Origin: Ensifer sp. PDNC004
GTDB taxonomy: Bacteria > Pseudomonadota > Alphaproteobacteria > Rhizobiales > Rhizobiaceae
Reading direction: 5' to 3'
Assembly (NCBI RefSeq): GCF_016919405.1
Contig: NZ_CP070352.1
Coordinates: forward strand, 1,553,501-1,617,500
Length of the DNA stretch: 64,000 bases
Both the position numbers and the translations under genes were made by a program. The notes under the pieces were generated by a model, which saw only the letters and a list, made by a program, of their open reading frames with translations, was not told where the DNA came from and ran no database searches. The stretch's first letter is position 1. Each line of letters begins with the position of its first letter. Positions 18,100-27,800 of the stretch are shown piece after piece.

Positions 18100-19272
18100 A
18101 TGAAGCGGATGATTCTGGCTGCGGTTGCGGCTTTGGCGATGAGCGGTGCTGCCTATGCCGACACGATCAAGATCGGTGTCGTCGGACCGTTCTCCGGCCC
18201 CTTCGCGCTGCAGGGCAAGAACTTCAAGGCTGGCATCGACGCCTATATGGCGCTGAACGGCAGCAAGGTCGGCGACGACGATATCGAGATCATCTACCGC
18301 GACGTGCCACAGGCCGATCCCGCCCAGTCGAAGGCGCTGGCGCAGGAGCTGGTGGTCAAGGAAGGCGTGCAGTATCTCGCCGGCTTCTACTTCACCCCGG
18401 ATGCGATGGCGGTCACACCGCTGCTCACCCAGGCGAATGTCCCGCTCGTCATCATGAACGCAGCGACTTCGGCGATCGTCACCAAGAGCCCGCTTGTCGT
18501 GCGCACCTCGTTCACCACCTGGCAGACCTCGACGCCGATCGCCAAGGTTGCCAAGGATGCCGGCGTTTCCAAGGTCATTTCCGTCGTCAGCGACTACGGC
18601 CCCGGCGTCGATGCCGAAAACGCCTTCAAGGCAGGCTTCGAAGCGGCCGGCGGGCAAGTGGTCGAAGCGATCCGCATGCCGCTTGCGACCAACGACTTCT
18701 CGCCGATCATGCAGCGCATCAAGGATTCCGGTGCCGAGGGCGTCTTTGCCTTCCTGCCGTCCGGTCCGACGACGCTGGGCTTCGTCAAGGCCTTCAAGGA
18801 AAACGGCCTGAAAGACGGCGGCATCAAGTTCTTCGCCCCCGGCGACCTGACGCAGGAATCCGATTTGCCTGCTCTCGGCGAGGCCGCGCTCGGCATCCAG
18901 ACGACGTTTCACTATGCGGTGTCGCACGACTCGCCGGAGAACAAGGCTTTCGTCGAGGCTGCGAGCAAGGCGATCGGCAACCCGGCCGAACTCTCCTTCC
19001 CGTCTGTTGGCGCCTATGACGGCATGCATGTGATCTACAAGATGATCGAGGCGACTGGCGGCGAGCAGGATGCGGCAAAGGCCGTGGAAGCCGTCAAAGG
19101 CCTTTCCTGGGTAAGCCCGCGCGGTCCGGTGACGATCGATCCGGAATCGCGCCACATCACCCAGAACATCTATCTGCGCGAGGTCGCGAAGGCCGATGAC
19201 GGCACCTATTACAACAAGGAAATCCAGACCTTCGAGAAGCAGGGAGACCCCGGCCTCGCTGCGCTGAAGTAG
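18100..19272 (+). CDS. Branched-chain amino-acid-type ABC transporter binding protein
   Basis: A 390-residue periplasmic binding protein of the LivJ/K (Peripla_BP_6) family. Signal peptide 1-20 (cleavage after AYA, before DTIKIGVVGPFSG). GPFALQGKNFKAGIDAYM and AGFYFTPDAMAVTPLL are the usual ligand-binding segments of the N-lobe, and VGAYDGMHVIYKMIEATGG is near the C-terminus. It is the first gene of a five-gene ABC operon. The ligand could be an amino acid, amide, urea or aromatic acid; sequence alone does not say. The start follows GGGAGG. A hairpin follows the stop. Confidence 0.88.
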   Translation: MKRMILAAVAALAMSGAAYADTIKIGVVGPFSGPFALQGKNFKAGIDAYMALNGSKVGDDDIEIIYRDVPQADPAQSKALAQELVVKEGVQYLAGFYFTPDAMAVTPLLTQANVPLVIMNAATSAIVTKSPLVVRTSFTTWQTSTPIAKVAKDAGVSKVISVVSDYGPGVDAENAFKAGFEAAGGQVVEAIRMPLATNDFSPIMQRIKDSGAEGVFAFLPSGPTTLGFVKAFKENGLKDGGIKFFAPGDLTQESDLPALGEAALGIQTTFHYAVSHDSPENKAFVEAASKAIGNPAELSFPSVGAYDGMHVIYKMIEATGGEQDAAKAVEAVKGLSWVSPRGPVTIDPESRHITQNIYLREVAKADDGTYYNKEIQTFEKQGDPGLAALK

Positions 19273-19278
19273 TCGACT

Positions 19279-19303
19279 TCGGCGGGTGCTGAGCGCCCAC
19301 CGA
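19279..19303 (+). terminator. Hairpin after the ABC binding-protein gene
   Basis: TCGGCGGGTG (19279-19288) pairs with CGCCCACCGA (19294-19303) with one mismatch and one G-U pair, around a 5-base loop, 7 bases after the stop. No U-run. It may stabilise the binding-protein message or reduce read-through to the permease genes. Confidence 0.4.
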
Positions 19304-19449
19304 CACCGATGACGCGTTGACCGGTTGCTCTTGAGCGGCCGGCGCGCCTGCGGCGCCGCGAATGCTGGCGCCTGACTGCCGCTCCGCGCATAGTATGCGC
19401 ACCGAACCCGGCGCAGCCAAATTTGGAAGAAAGGGCAACGGATAGCCCC

Positions 19450-20316
19450 ATGCAAACCGTCCTCAGCATTGCGATCGACGCCCTTGCCTACGGCATGGTG
19501 CTCTTCGTCATCTCCATCGGCCTTTCGGTCACCATGGGCTTGATGCGCGTGGTCAATCTGGCGCACGGCGCCTTTGCCATGATCGGCGGCTACATTGCCT
19601 CCTACGCGGCACGCGATCTCGGCCTTGCCTATGGCTTTGCCGTGCTGCTCGCGATCGTCGGCACCATCATCATCGCCGTGCCGATCGAGCGGCTGCTCTA
19701 CCGGCGGATCTACGGCGCACCGGAACTGACGCAGGTGCTGATGACCATCGGCATTACGTTCTGCATCATCGGCATTGCCAATTATGTCTTCGGCCCGACG
19801 CTGAAGACGGTGCCGCTGCCTGGCGAACTGCAGGGCTCGGTCGATCTCGGTTTCCGGGCGATCGCCACGCATCGCATCTTTGCGATCGTCTGCGGCCTCG
19901 CGGTTGCAGCCGGCCTCTGGTACGCGATCGAAAAGACCGCCTTCGGCGTCAAGCTGCGGGCCTCCGTCGATAATGCGGCAATGGCGGCTGCCCTCGGGGT
20001 GCGCACGGAAATCGTCTATGCGGTGAGCTTTGCTGTCGCCGTCGGACTTGCCGCCTTCGGCGGCGTGGTCGGCGCCGAACTTCTGCCGGTCGAACCCTAT
20101 TATGCGCTGCGCTACATGGTGACGTTCCTCGTGGTCGTCTCCGTCGGCGGTGCCGGCTCGATCCCGGGCGCGCTCGTCGCCTGCCTGCTGCTCGGCGCGA
20201 TCGATACGACCGGCCGTTATCTCATGCCGGAATTCGGCGAATTCTTCTTCTATCTGGCCGTGATCGCGATCATCTGCGTCTTCCCGCGCGGGCTCGCCGG
20301 GAGGGCCAAGGGATGA
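19450..20316 (+). CDS. ABC transporter permease, LivH type
   Basis: A 288-residue inner-membrane permease with about eight helices. The LivH-family pattern is seen in GLSVTMGLMRVVNLAHGAFAM near residue 25 (NLAHG motif). ATG 19450 follows GAAGAAAGGGC and begins MQTVLSIAIDALAYG; a slightly longer form from 19423 is unlikely. Its stop overlaps the next gene by four bases (ATGA at 20313). It forms the translocation channel with the LivM-type subunit. Confidence 0.88.
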   Translation: MQTVLSIAIDALAYGMVLFVISIGLSVTMGLMRVVNLAHGAFAMIGGYIASYAARDLGLAYGFAVLLAIVGTIIIAVPIERLLYRRIYGAPELTQVLMTIGITFCIIGIANYVFGPTLKTVPLPGELQGSVDLGFRAIATHRIFAIVCGLAVAAGLWYAIEKTAFGVKLRASVDNAAMAAALGVRTEIVYAVSFAVAVGLAAFGGVVGAELLPVEPYYALRYMVTFLVVVSVGGAGSIPGALVACLLLGAIDTTGRYLMPEFGEFFFYLAVIAIICVFPRGLAGRAKG

Positions 20317-21317
20317 CCATGACGACGACGAACGACTTGCTCGCGACCGCTCCCGTGCGCCGACGGTTCGGCGGCGGCGACCTCATCGGACTGGCGGTGA
20401 TCCTGCTGGTCGCGGTGATCGGGTACTTCCTCTTCCCCAACAATCTGGCGCTCCTGACCCGGATCATCGCCGCCGCGCTTCTGGTGTTGTCGCTGGACCT
20501 TGTCACCGGTTACTGCGGTGTCGCGACGCTCGGGCACGCGGCCCTCTTCGGCGCCGGCGCCTATGCGGCCGGCATCGCCTCGGCGCATTACGGCATCAAC
20601 GATCCGCTGGCGATGCTCTCTTTCGGCATCGTCGCCGGAGCGGTCGCCGGGCTTGTCTGCGGGGTCGTCATCCTGCGCGCCCACGGGCTACCGCAATTGG
20701 TGCTGTCGATCGCGCTCATCCATCTCTTCCACGAATTCGCCAACAAGGCTTCGTCGTGGACCGGCGGCAGCGACGGGCTTTCCGGCATTGCGCCGACGGC
20801 GCTTCTCGGCCTCTACGAGTTCGACCTCTGGGGCCGCACGGCCTATCTCTTCGGCGTCGCTCTGCTTGCTATTGTCTTCGTCGTGCTGCGGCTGATCGTG
20901 CGCTCGCCCTTCGGCATGCTGTGCCGCGGCATCAAGGAAGATCCGATCCGCATCCGCTCGATGGGGGCGTCGCCGAAGATCGCGCTGACCAAGATGTACG
21001 TCATATCCGGTGCCGTTGCCGGCGTCGGCGGCGCGCTGAATGCGATCTCCACCCAGGTCGTCGGGCTCGACAGCCTCTCCTTCACCATGTCGGCCGAAAG
21101 CTTGGTCATGCTGGTGCTCGGCGGTACCGGCTCGCTCTTCGGCGCGCTCACGGGCACTGTCGTCTTCATGTTCTTTGAGGACGTCGTCTCGGCCGCCAAT
21201 CCCTTCCACTGGCTGACGATGGTCGGCGCGCTTTTGATCGCCGTCGTACTCTTCGCGCCGAAGGGCATCTATGGCACCGCGGCTGCGTTCTTCGCCCGCC
21301 GCAAGGAGGCACGGTGA
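20313..21317 (+). CDS. ABC transporter permease, LivM type
   Basis: A 334-residue permease with about ten helices, overlapping its upstream partner by ATGA. LivM features: SLDLVTGYCGVATLGHAALF near residue 65 (GHAALFG motif), FGMLCRGIKEDPIRIRSMG near 215 (the cytoplasmic loop that contacts the ATPases), and VLGGTGSLFGALTG near 270. The stop shares a base with the ATG of the first ATPase gene. Substrate is unknown. Confidence 0.88.
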   Translation: MTMTTTNDLLATAPVRRRFGGGDLIGLAVILLVAVIGYFLFPNNLALLTRIIAAALLVLSLDLVTGYCGVATLGHAALFGAGAYAAGIASAHYGINDPLAMLSFGIVAGAVAGLVCGVVILRAHGLPQLVLSIALIHLFHEFANKASSWTGGSDGLSGIAPTALLGLYEFDLWGRTAYLFGVALLAIVFVVLRLIVRSPFGMLCRGIKEDPIRIRSMGASPKIALTKMYVISGAVAGVGGALNAISTQVVGLDSLSFTMSAESLVMLVLGGTGSLFGALTGTVVFMFFEDVVSAANPFHWLTMVGALLIAVVLFAPKGIYGTAAAFFARRKEAR

Positions 21318-22081
21318 TGCAGCCGATCTTTGAAGTCCGCAATCTGAAACGCGCCTTCGGTGGGCTTGCGGTCACCAATGACGTCAGCCTCAGCATGGCG
21401 CCGGGCGACCGGGTCGCGCTGATCGGGCCGAACGGCGCCGGCAAGACGACCTTCGTCAATCTCGTGACCGGCAATCTCAAACCGGATTCAGGCGAGGTGC
21501 GCATTGACGGTGAGGCCGTGACCGGTGTCGACGCCATCGGCCGGGTGCGGCGCGGGCTTGTGCGCTCGTTCCAGGTGACGCGGCTTTTTGCCGACATGAC
21601 GCCTTGCGAGCATGTCGCGCTTGCCGTCCTGCAACGCACCGGCCGCGCCGGTCGCCTGTTCGGCAATTTTCTCGGCATGCCCGATGTCATGGCCGAGGTG
21701 GAAGACCTTCTCGGCAAGCTCGGGCTTCGGGAACTGATGCACCGCAAGGTGAGCGAGATCGCCTACGGTCAGCAACGCTTGCTGGAAATCGCCGTTGCGC
21801 TGGCGCTGAAGCCGCGGGTGCTGCTGCTCGACGAGCCCGCCGCCGGCGTGCCGCAGAGCGACACCGGTCGCATCGAACAGGCGCTCGCCGACCTGCCGGC
21901 CGATCTCGCCGTTTTGATGATCGAGCACGACATGGATCTCGTCTTTCGCTTTGCCAAGCGCGTGGTCGTACTGGCCGCCGGCGCGATCATCTTCGACGGT
22001 TCGCCGTCCGACGTGACGAAGGATCCGCGCGTGCGGGAAGCCTATCTGGGGAGCTATGCCAATGCCAGCCACGCCGCTTGA
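21317..22081 (+). CDS. ABC transporter ATPase, LivG type
   Basis: A 254-residue ATPase. Walker A GPNGAGKT lies near residue 37, the LivG-type signature region reads IAYGQQRLLEIA, Walker B is VLLLDEPAAG with GVP (not GLN/GMN) following, and the switch His is in MIEHDMD. ATG 21317 is preferred over GTG 21314 directly before it; both are served by AAGGAGG. The C-terminal DPRVREAYLGS tail is typical of LivG. Its end overlaps the LivF-type gene by 26 bases. Confidence 0.88.
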   Translation: MQPIFEVRNLKRAFGGLAVTNDVSLSMAPGDRVALIGPNGAGKTTFVNLVTGNLKPDSGEVRIDGEAVTGVDAIGRVRRGLVRSFQVTRLFADMTPCEHVALAVLQRTGRAGRLFGNFLGMPDVMAEVEDLLGKLGLRELMHRKVSEIAYGQQRLLEIAVALALKPRVLLLDEPAAGVPQSDTGRIEQALADLPADLAVLMIEHDMDLVFRFAKRVVVLAAGAIIFDGSPSDVTKDPRVREAYLGSYANASHAA

Positions 22082-22778
22082 GGTGGAAAACCTATCCGCC
22101 GGCTATGGGCCGACGCGGGTGCTCGAAGGCTTATCCTTTGCCGTCCCGGCGGGCGCCCGCCTAGCCGTGCTCGGCCGCAATGGCATGGGCAAGACGACGT
22201 TGCTTGCGACGCTTGCCGGCCAGACGCGGCGCTATGACGGCCGCATCCGCATGGGCGGGACGGACGTAACCGCGTTGCCAAGCGCTGCGCGCGCCATGCA
22301 GGGCCTCGGCTTCGTGCCGCAGGCGCGCTGCGTCTTCCCAACGTTGACCGTCGAGGAGAACCTGTTCGTCGGCCTCAAAAGCCGACCGAAAAGCGCGATC
22401 CAGGAAGCCTACGACATGTTCCCGCGTCTCTTCGAGCGCCGGCGCAATCTCGGCAGCCAGCTTTCCGGCGGCGAACAGCAGATGCTGTCAACGGCACGCT
22501 CCATCCTCGGCCGTCCGTCGATCCTGCTGCTCGACGAACCTTTGGAGGGCCTGGCGCCCGTCATCTGCGAGGAACTGATGGAGGCGTTTGCCGAACTGGC
22601 AAAGACCGGCGACATGACGATCGTGCTCGTCGAACAACGGATCCAGAGCGCGCTCGACTTTGCCGACCGGGTGATCGTGCTCGAACGCGGCCGGATCGCA
22701 TGGTCCGGAACGCCGGACGCGCTGGCGGGAGATCACGACGCCGTCGAACGGTTGCTCGGCGTCGGCGGGCTCCACTGA
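22056..22778 (+). CDS. ABC transporter ATPase, LivF type
   Basis: A 240-residue ATPase. Walker A GRNGMGKTTLLATLAG, signature QLSGGEQQMLSTARSILG, Walker B ILLLDEPLEGLAPVI and the switch segment VLVEQ all follow the LivF pattern. It starts inside the end of the LivG-type gene at ATG 22056 (or 22062), so the two ATPases are made together. It is the last gene of the operon and is convergent with the cyclase gene at 22815, 36 bp away. Confidence 0.88.
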   Translation: MPMPATPLEVENLSAGYGPTRVLEGLSFAVPAGARLAVLGRNGMGKTTLLATLAGQTRRYDGRIRMGGTDVTALPSAARAMQGLGFVPQARCVFPTLTVEENLFVGLKSRPKSAIQEAYDMFPRLFERRRNLGSQLSGGEQQMLSTARSILGRPSILLLDEPLEGLAPVICEELMEAFAELAKTGDMTIVLVEQRIQSALDFADRVIVLERGRIAWSGTPDALAGDHDAVERLLGVGGLH

Positions 22779-22814
22779 CCGCGCGACTGATTTCGCCCGG
22801 TCACTTTCGCTCGT

Positions 22815-24821
22815 TCACTTGGGTTCCCGCCTTGACGTATCGATGCGGGAGCGTTCCCTTTCGTAGTAGCGCGCGAGCGGCGGCAGGGCGCTCTTCAACT
22901 GGTCGAACACCACGTCATGCACCCGAAGTGTGCCGTCATACTTGGCCTGCACGAAGGCCCGATGGCGTTCGAGCGCTTCTTTCTTCGCACCGATGGCAAC
23001 GGTGAAGACCGGCGATACGGCGCTGCGGCCCTTGACGGTGATGCGATCGAGTTCGGCGACCGGGAACGTCTTCTCGACAAGACGCGCGGTCTCCTCACCG
23101 AGGAGCAGTGAGATGCCGTAGTCCTTCGATGCGCCTTCGAGGCGGGATGCAAGATTGACGGCGTCGCCAAGGGCGGAATAGTCGAAGCGCTGGTGTGAAC
23201 CCATGTTGCCGACGACGCATTCGCCGGTATTGATGCCGATGCCGATCCTCAGGGTTTGGGCCGATCGGCGGTCCCGTTTCGCCTCATCCTCGAGTTCCCG
23301 GTTCACCCGTTCCAGCCGCGCAAGCATGTCGAGCGCCGCCCCGACGGCGTGCACGGCATGGTCGGGATCGTCGAGCGGTGCGTTCCAGAAGGCCATGAGG
23401 CAATCGCCGATATATTTGTCGATGGTGCCGCCCTGTTCGAGCACGGCTTCCGAAAGCGGCGTCAGCAGCCGGTTGACCAGCGCAGTCAATCGCTCCGGAT
23501 CCTCCTTCATTTCCTCGGCAATGGTCGTAAAGCCCCGGATGTCGCAAAAGAGGATCGACAGCGTGCGCCGTTCGCCGCCGAGCCTGAGGTGCGACGGGTC
23601 CTTCGCCAAACGCTCGACAAGGGCAGGGGAGAGGTACTGCTGGAAGGCGCGGGTGATTTCTCGGCGCTTCCTGCGCTCCTCCGCATAGTCGAGCCCGGCC
23701 TGGCCGGCAGTCACGGCAAGGAACGCAAGCCCGGGCCCTAGCGGCGACAGGAAGACATGGCCGAGGCGCATTGCGGCATAGCTGGCGGCGACGATGAGGC
23801 CGATGGCGACGGCGCCGTAGGCAAGAGTGCGCCAGCCGGTCGTGCGTAGCACCGAGAAGGCCGCCAGCATCGCAGCCAGCGCAATGGCTGCAACCACATA
23901 GGGCCTCGCGGCGCGCTGGATGAAAAGCTCATGGGCCAGATTGTCGTAGATGGTCGCCTGCATCTCGACGCCCGAAACGAGCTTGTTCGAATGCACGGTG
24001 TCCGATGTGGTGAAGGCATCGGCCCCGCCTTCGGCGATCGATGGCGCATTCTGCAGGCTGAAACCGACGAGCACGACGCGGTCCTCGAACATGCCTTCGG
24101 GAAGGAAATTGTCGGGGTCGAGTGCCTGGTAATAGGAGACGGTGGGATAGGTCCGCGCCGGTCCGAAGACCTGGATCAGCGCGTCCTTTGGCGGTGCGTG
24201 CGATTTCGCACCTGCAATTGCCGCGAGCACCGCGGCAAAGCCGTCCGGGTAGTCGGGAACGGCACGCAACGTTCCGTCACCGCTGAGGCTGACGGAGGCG
24301 ATCCCGGTCCAAGCGCCCTTTGCGATGAAGCGGGCGAGCGGCTCGGTGCGCACGAACTGGTCGGCCTGAGGCGCCTCCACCAGCGTCTGGTCGCCGGCAA
24401 GAACCACGTCCGCGCCGAGCGCCTTTTCCAACGCCTCGTCGTTGGCGGGATCGGCCGAAGGCTCGGCAAAAATTACGTCGATGCCGATCGCGCGGGCGCC
24501 GGCCTTGCGCAGCGCCTCGATGAGGCGCGCATGCAGGGCGCGCGGCCAGGGCCACTGGCGACCGATTTCGGCCATCGACGGTTCGTCGATGGCAACGATG
24601 ATCGGGCTGTCCTCGGGCAGCGGCGGGCCGTCGATGGTCGACAGGTAGTCGAAGCTGCGCAACTCGTTCAGCCGCCAGGCATTGGTCAAGGTCGCCAGCG
24701 ACAGCGCAATGGCGACGAACACCGCGAGCGCGAGAAGCTTCAGCCGCCGTTGCAGGAAGCGGGGGCTGTCCCATTGTCCAGACCGACCACTCGATGCCTG
24801 CACCGTGACGCGCTCCTCCAT
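22815..24821 (-). CDS. CHASE2-domain adenylate cyclase (class III)
   Basis: A 668-residue inner-membrane cyclase. One helix at about 28-47, a large periplasmic CHASE2 sensor domain (about 50-310, with ALRKAGARAIGIDVIFAEPS), three helices at about 313-385, then a class III cyclase domain (about 425-605). Metal-binding Asp residues are in LFCDIRGFTT and IGDCLMAF. The purine-selecting Lys in TIDKYIGD favours ATP, and GDAVNLASRLEG supplies the Asn and Arg of the transition state. It probably makes cAMP in response to a periplasmic cue. Its ATG shares one base with the stop of the upstream FecR-TPR-barrel gene, so both are made together. Confidence 0.9.
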   Translation of the reverse strand: MEERVTVQASSGRSGQWDSPRFLQRRLKLLALAVFVAIALSLATLTNAWRLNELRSFDYLSTIDGPPLPEDSPIIVAIDEPSMAEIGRQWPWPRALHARLIEALRKAGARAIGIDVIFAEPSADPANDEALEKALGADVVLAGDQTLVEAPQADQFVRTEPLARFIAKGAWTGIASVSLSGDGTLRAVPDYPDGFAAVLAAIAGAKSHAPPKDALIQVFGPARTYPTVSYYQALDPDNFLPEGMFEDRVVLVGFSLQNAPSIAEGGADAFTTSDTVHSNKLVSGVEMQATIYDNLAHELFIQRAARPYVVAAIALAAMLAAFSVLRTTGWRTLAYGAVAIGLIVAASYAAMRLGHVFLSPLGPGLAFLAVTAGQAGLDYAEERRKRREITRAFQQYLSPALVERLAKDPSHLRLGGERRTLSILFCDIRGFTTIAEEMKEDPERLTALVNRLLTPLSEAVLEQGGTIDKYIGDCLMAFWNAPLDDPDHAVHAVGAALDMLARLERVNRELEDEAKRDRRSAQTLRIGIGINTGECVVGNMGSHQRFDYSALGDAVNLASRLEGASKDYGISLLLGEETARLVEKTFPVAELDRITVKGRSAVSPVFTVAIGAKKEALERHRAFVQAKYDGTLRVHDVVFDQLKSALPPLARYYERERSRIDTSRREPK

Positions 24822-27800
24822 CAGAACCGCACTTTGATCGTGCCCTTGAACGTTCGTCCCCAGCCGGGCAGGCCATTGCCCACTTCGAAGTCTTCATCGA
24901 GCAGATTGAAGGCCGCCAGATCGACCTCGATCTGCTTGTCGAACGGCTCCCACTGCAAGGCCGCGTCGAGTGTCCAGAAATCGTCGAGGTCTTTTCCACC
25001 ACCGGGTCGCGCGCCGACATAGTTGGCAGCAACGGTCGTCTTGACGTTCGCCGTGCTGACCCATGTCAGCGCCGCCTGAGCGGTGTTTTCGGGCACGAAC
25101 AGCAGTTCTCCCGGCTGGTTGCCGGTGTGCTCCTTGACGTCGGCTTCCGTGTGGGCCGCAGTCAGCGAGAGGCCGAAGCCGTGGCCGATGGCAAAGTTCG
25201 CCGTTGCCGCAACCCGGTCGAGCCCGACCTTGGCATAGGCCAGGCTGGTGGTGGAAAGCGGAATGTCGAGCGCGAGCTGCCGCACCTCCTGGTGCTGGTA
25301 GTCGAGTGCGGTGAAAAACCAGCTGTTCCATTCCGCGTCCCAACGCAATGCCAGCGTATCGGCATAGCCTTCGGCGCCGAAGCGCAACTGGTTCGGCTGC
25401 AGCCCGACGATGCCGATCGGCGCAAGGGTGGCGACGTCGAAGTTGAGGCCGTCGCGCATGGCGGCCGCGCGCAGCCAATGCCCTTCAGCCGGCGCCCAGG
25501 CGATGCCAATTTTCGGCTCTAGCCTGACATCGCCATCGTTGACGCCTTCGATGTAGCGCGCAAAGAGGGCGCCTTCCGTCTTCAGGTCGGGCGTGATTTC
25601 GTAGATCGTGTCGATATAGGCCTTCGCGACGGTCTGTGTCGCGGACGTCGAACCCGATGCGATGACGGGCACATTGCTGCTGCCGGTGCTGACGCCCAGC
25701 GGGTCAAAAATGTCGAACGCGCTCGATGACTTTACCACGCCGCCTTCGACACCGTAGCGCCAGGTGAAATCGCCGTCACCGTAAAGGTGATTGATGGCGG
25801 CGATATAGGTTCTCTGCTTGTCCTCGCTCCGGCTGGTGGCAAGGTCGGGAAATCTGATGTCCGAAAAGCGAACCCGCTCGTTGTCCGTGCTGTTCTCATC
25901 GGAGAAGAAGAACGCGGCATTGGCGATGTTGCGGTAGCCGAAGGTGTGGCTCCATGCCACCCCCGACAAAAGGCGCGTCGAGTCGTTGTCGTTTATCCCA
26001 TCGAGATTGAAGGGGATGAAAGGCGGAGGCGGGATATCGAAAATGCTGCGTTTATCATCAAGATCGCCGTAGTTGGCATAGGCCACGACCCTATCATCCG
26101 GCGTCGGGGAGGCCGTCACATAGCCATTGCCGCCAAGCAGGCGTGCTTCACGCTCGACCGCCAGGCCATTGCCGATATCGATCGTATCGCGCGGCTTCTC
26201 CCAATGCAGATTGCCGTAGACGCTGATCGGGAAGGGCGAGAACGTCAGTCCGCGCAGTTCCGCTTCGCCGATTCCGCCCTCATGGTCGCTGTCGGCGATG
26301 ATGCCGCCTGCGACCGCGGCCTCGAAAAACGGCCGCTGGACGAGGTTCGCCGTGCGCTCGCGGCTTGCCAGCATATGCGGCTCGATCAGCAGCCCCTGGA
26401 AGAAGGCGGAGAAGCTTTGCGGATTGGCGGTGTTGACGACGGGGCTGCCATCGAAATCATAGGTGTTGAACAGCGGATTGACGCTGCCGCGGATCGCCTG
26501 GTCGACATAGCTCGATCCCGTGAACGGATCGAAGACCACATCGCCGTAATATTGCCCCCAGGCGTTCAACCCCTGCAGGCGGAAGGCGTCGTTGAGCGTC
26601 GATCCGGCATCCTGATTGGCGCCGAGCGGCGCGCTTTCGCCGCCGCGTGCCCGGGTGCGTCGCATGATTTCTTGCGCATAGCGGATCGCCGCATCGGAAT
26701 CGTATTCGTCGATCGCAATCGCGGTGCGCACGGTTGAGACAACGGGATCGTTCGGGTCGAGCCGGTCGGCATTGTCGAGAGCCTGCGCCGCCGGGATACG
26801 GTCGCCCTTTTCATAGTGCGCCGCCGACAGCAGCAATTGCGCGTTGGAATAGGCGGGGTTGGCGGTGGAACCGGCCAAGAGGTCGTCGAGCGCCTTATCC
26901 AGGTCGCCGTTCTGCAAATGGTATCGCCCGCGTGCGACCAGCACGAGGTCGAAGGAGGGGTCGATCGCGAGCGCGGCATCGATCTCGCGCTTTGCTTCCG
27001 CAAGCCGCATTTCGTCCAGGTATTGATAGGCCAGGTTGGCATGGTAGAGCGGATCGGCCGGATCGAGTTCCACGGCCTTCCGGAATGCTCTCTCGGCGCC
27101 GCGATTGTCGCCCCGCTCGCTTTTTGACAGGCCCACCCAGTTCCAGAGGGAGGGGTCGCCCGGCGTGATTTCCAGGGCCCGCTCGAGATCCGTCAGCGCG
27201 CCCTCCCGGTCGTTTTCAATGAGCAAACGATACTTGGCGCGCGATTCCAGCGCGGTCGGATCATCAGGGTCGTTCGCAAGCGCCTTTTCGATACCAGCGC
27301 GCGTTTCGTCTCGATCGTCGAGCAGCATTGCAAATTGCGCCCGGGCCGCCGGAAGGAACGGATCGTCCGGATATCGCCTTTCCGCCTTCTTGATCGTTTC
27401 GATCGCTGCGCGGATATCGGTGCGAAAGCCCGCGGTCCAGGCCGCAGCGAAGGCCCCATAGGCACCCGTTGCCTGAGACGGTGGCTCCTCGATCCGGTCC
27501 GGGTCGGCGAGAGCGCGTGCAAAATAGCCGCCGAAGGCCGCAACGGAGCGGCGGTCGGCGTCAAGCCCCGGGGCTGCCTTTTCGAACAGCTGTGCCGCAT
27601 CGCCGTAGCGGCTTTCGGAACCGGCAATCAGCGCTTCGACGAGGTAGGCGCGTGCGGCTTGAGACCGGTTGAGGCTGAGGCGTCGGGCCTGTTGAAGGGC
27701 GGCCGTGGCCTGGGACCGCCCGTCGAACCGCAGCTGGATTTCGGCCAGCGTCAGCCAGTCTTCGGCCGAGCGCGACGATTCCGGCCGGGCTTCGATCCGG

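Noticed and set aside
18034..19872. 612-residue minus-strand open frame over the ABC binding-protein and permease genes
   Set aside because: Antisense to well-supported genes with signal peptide and family motifs, and of low-complexity, shadow-like composition.
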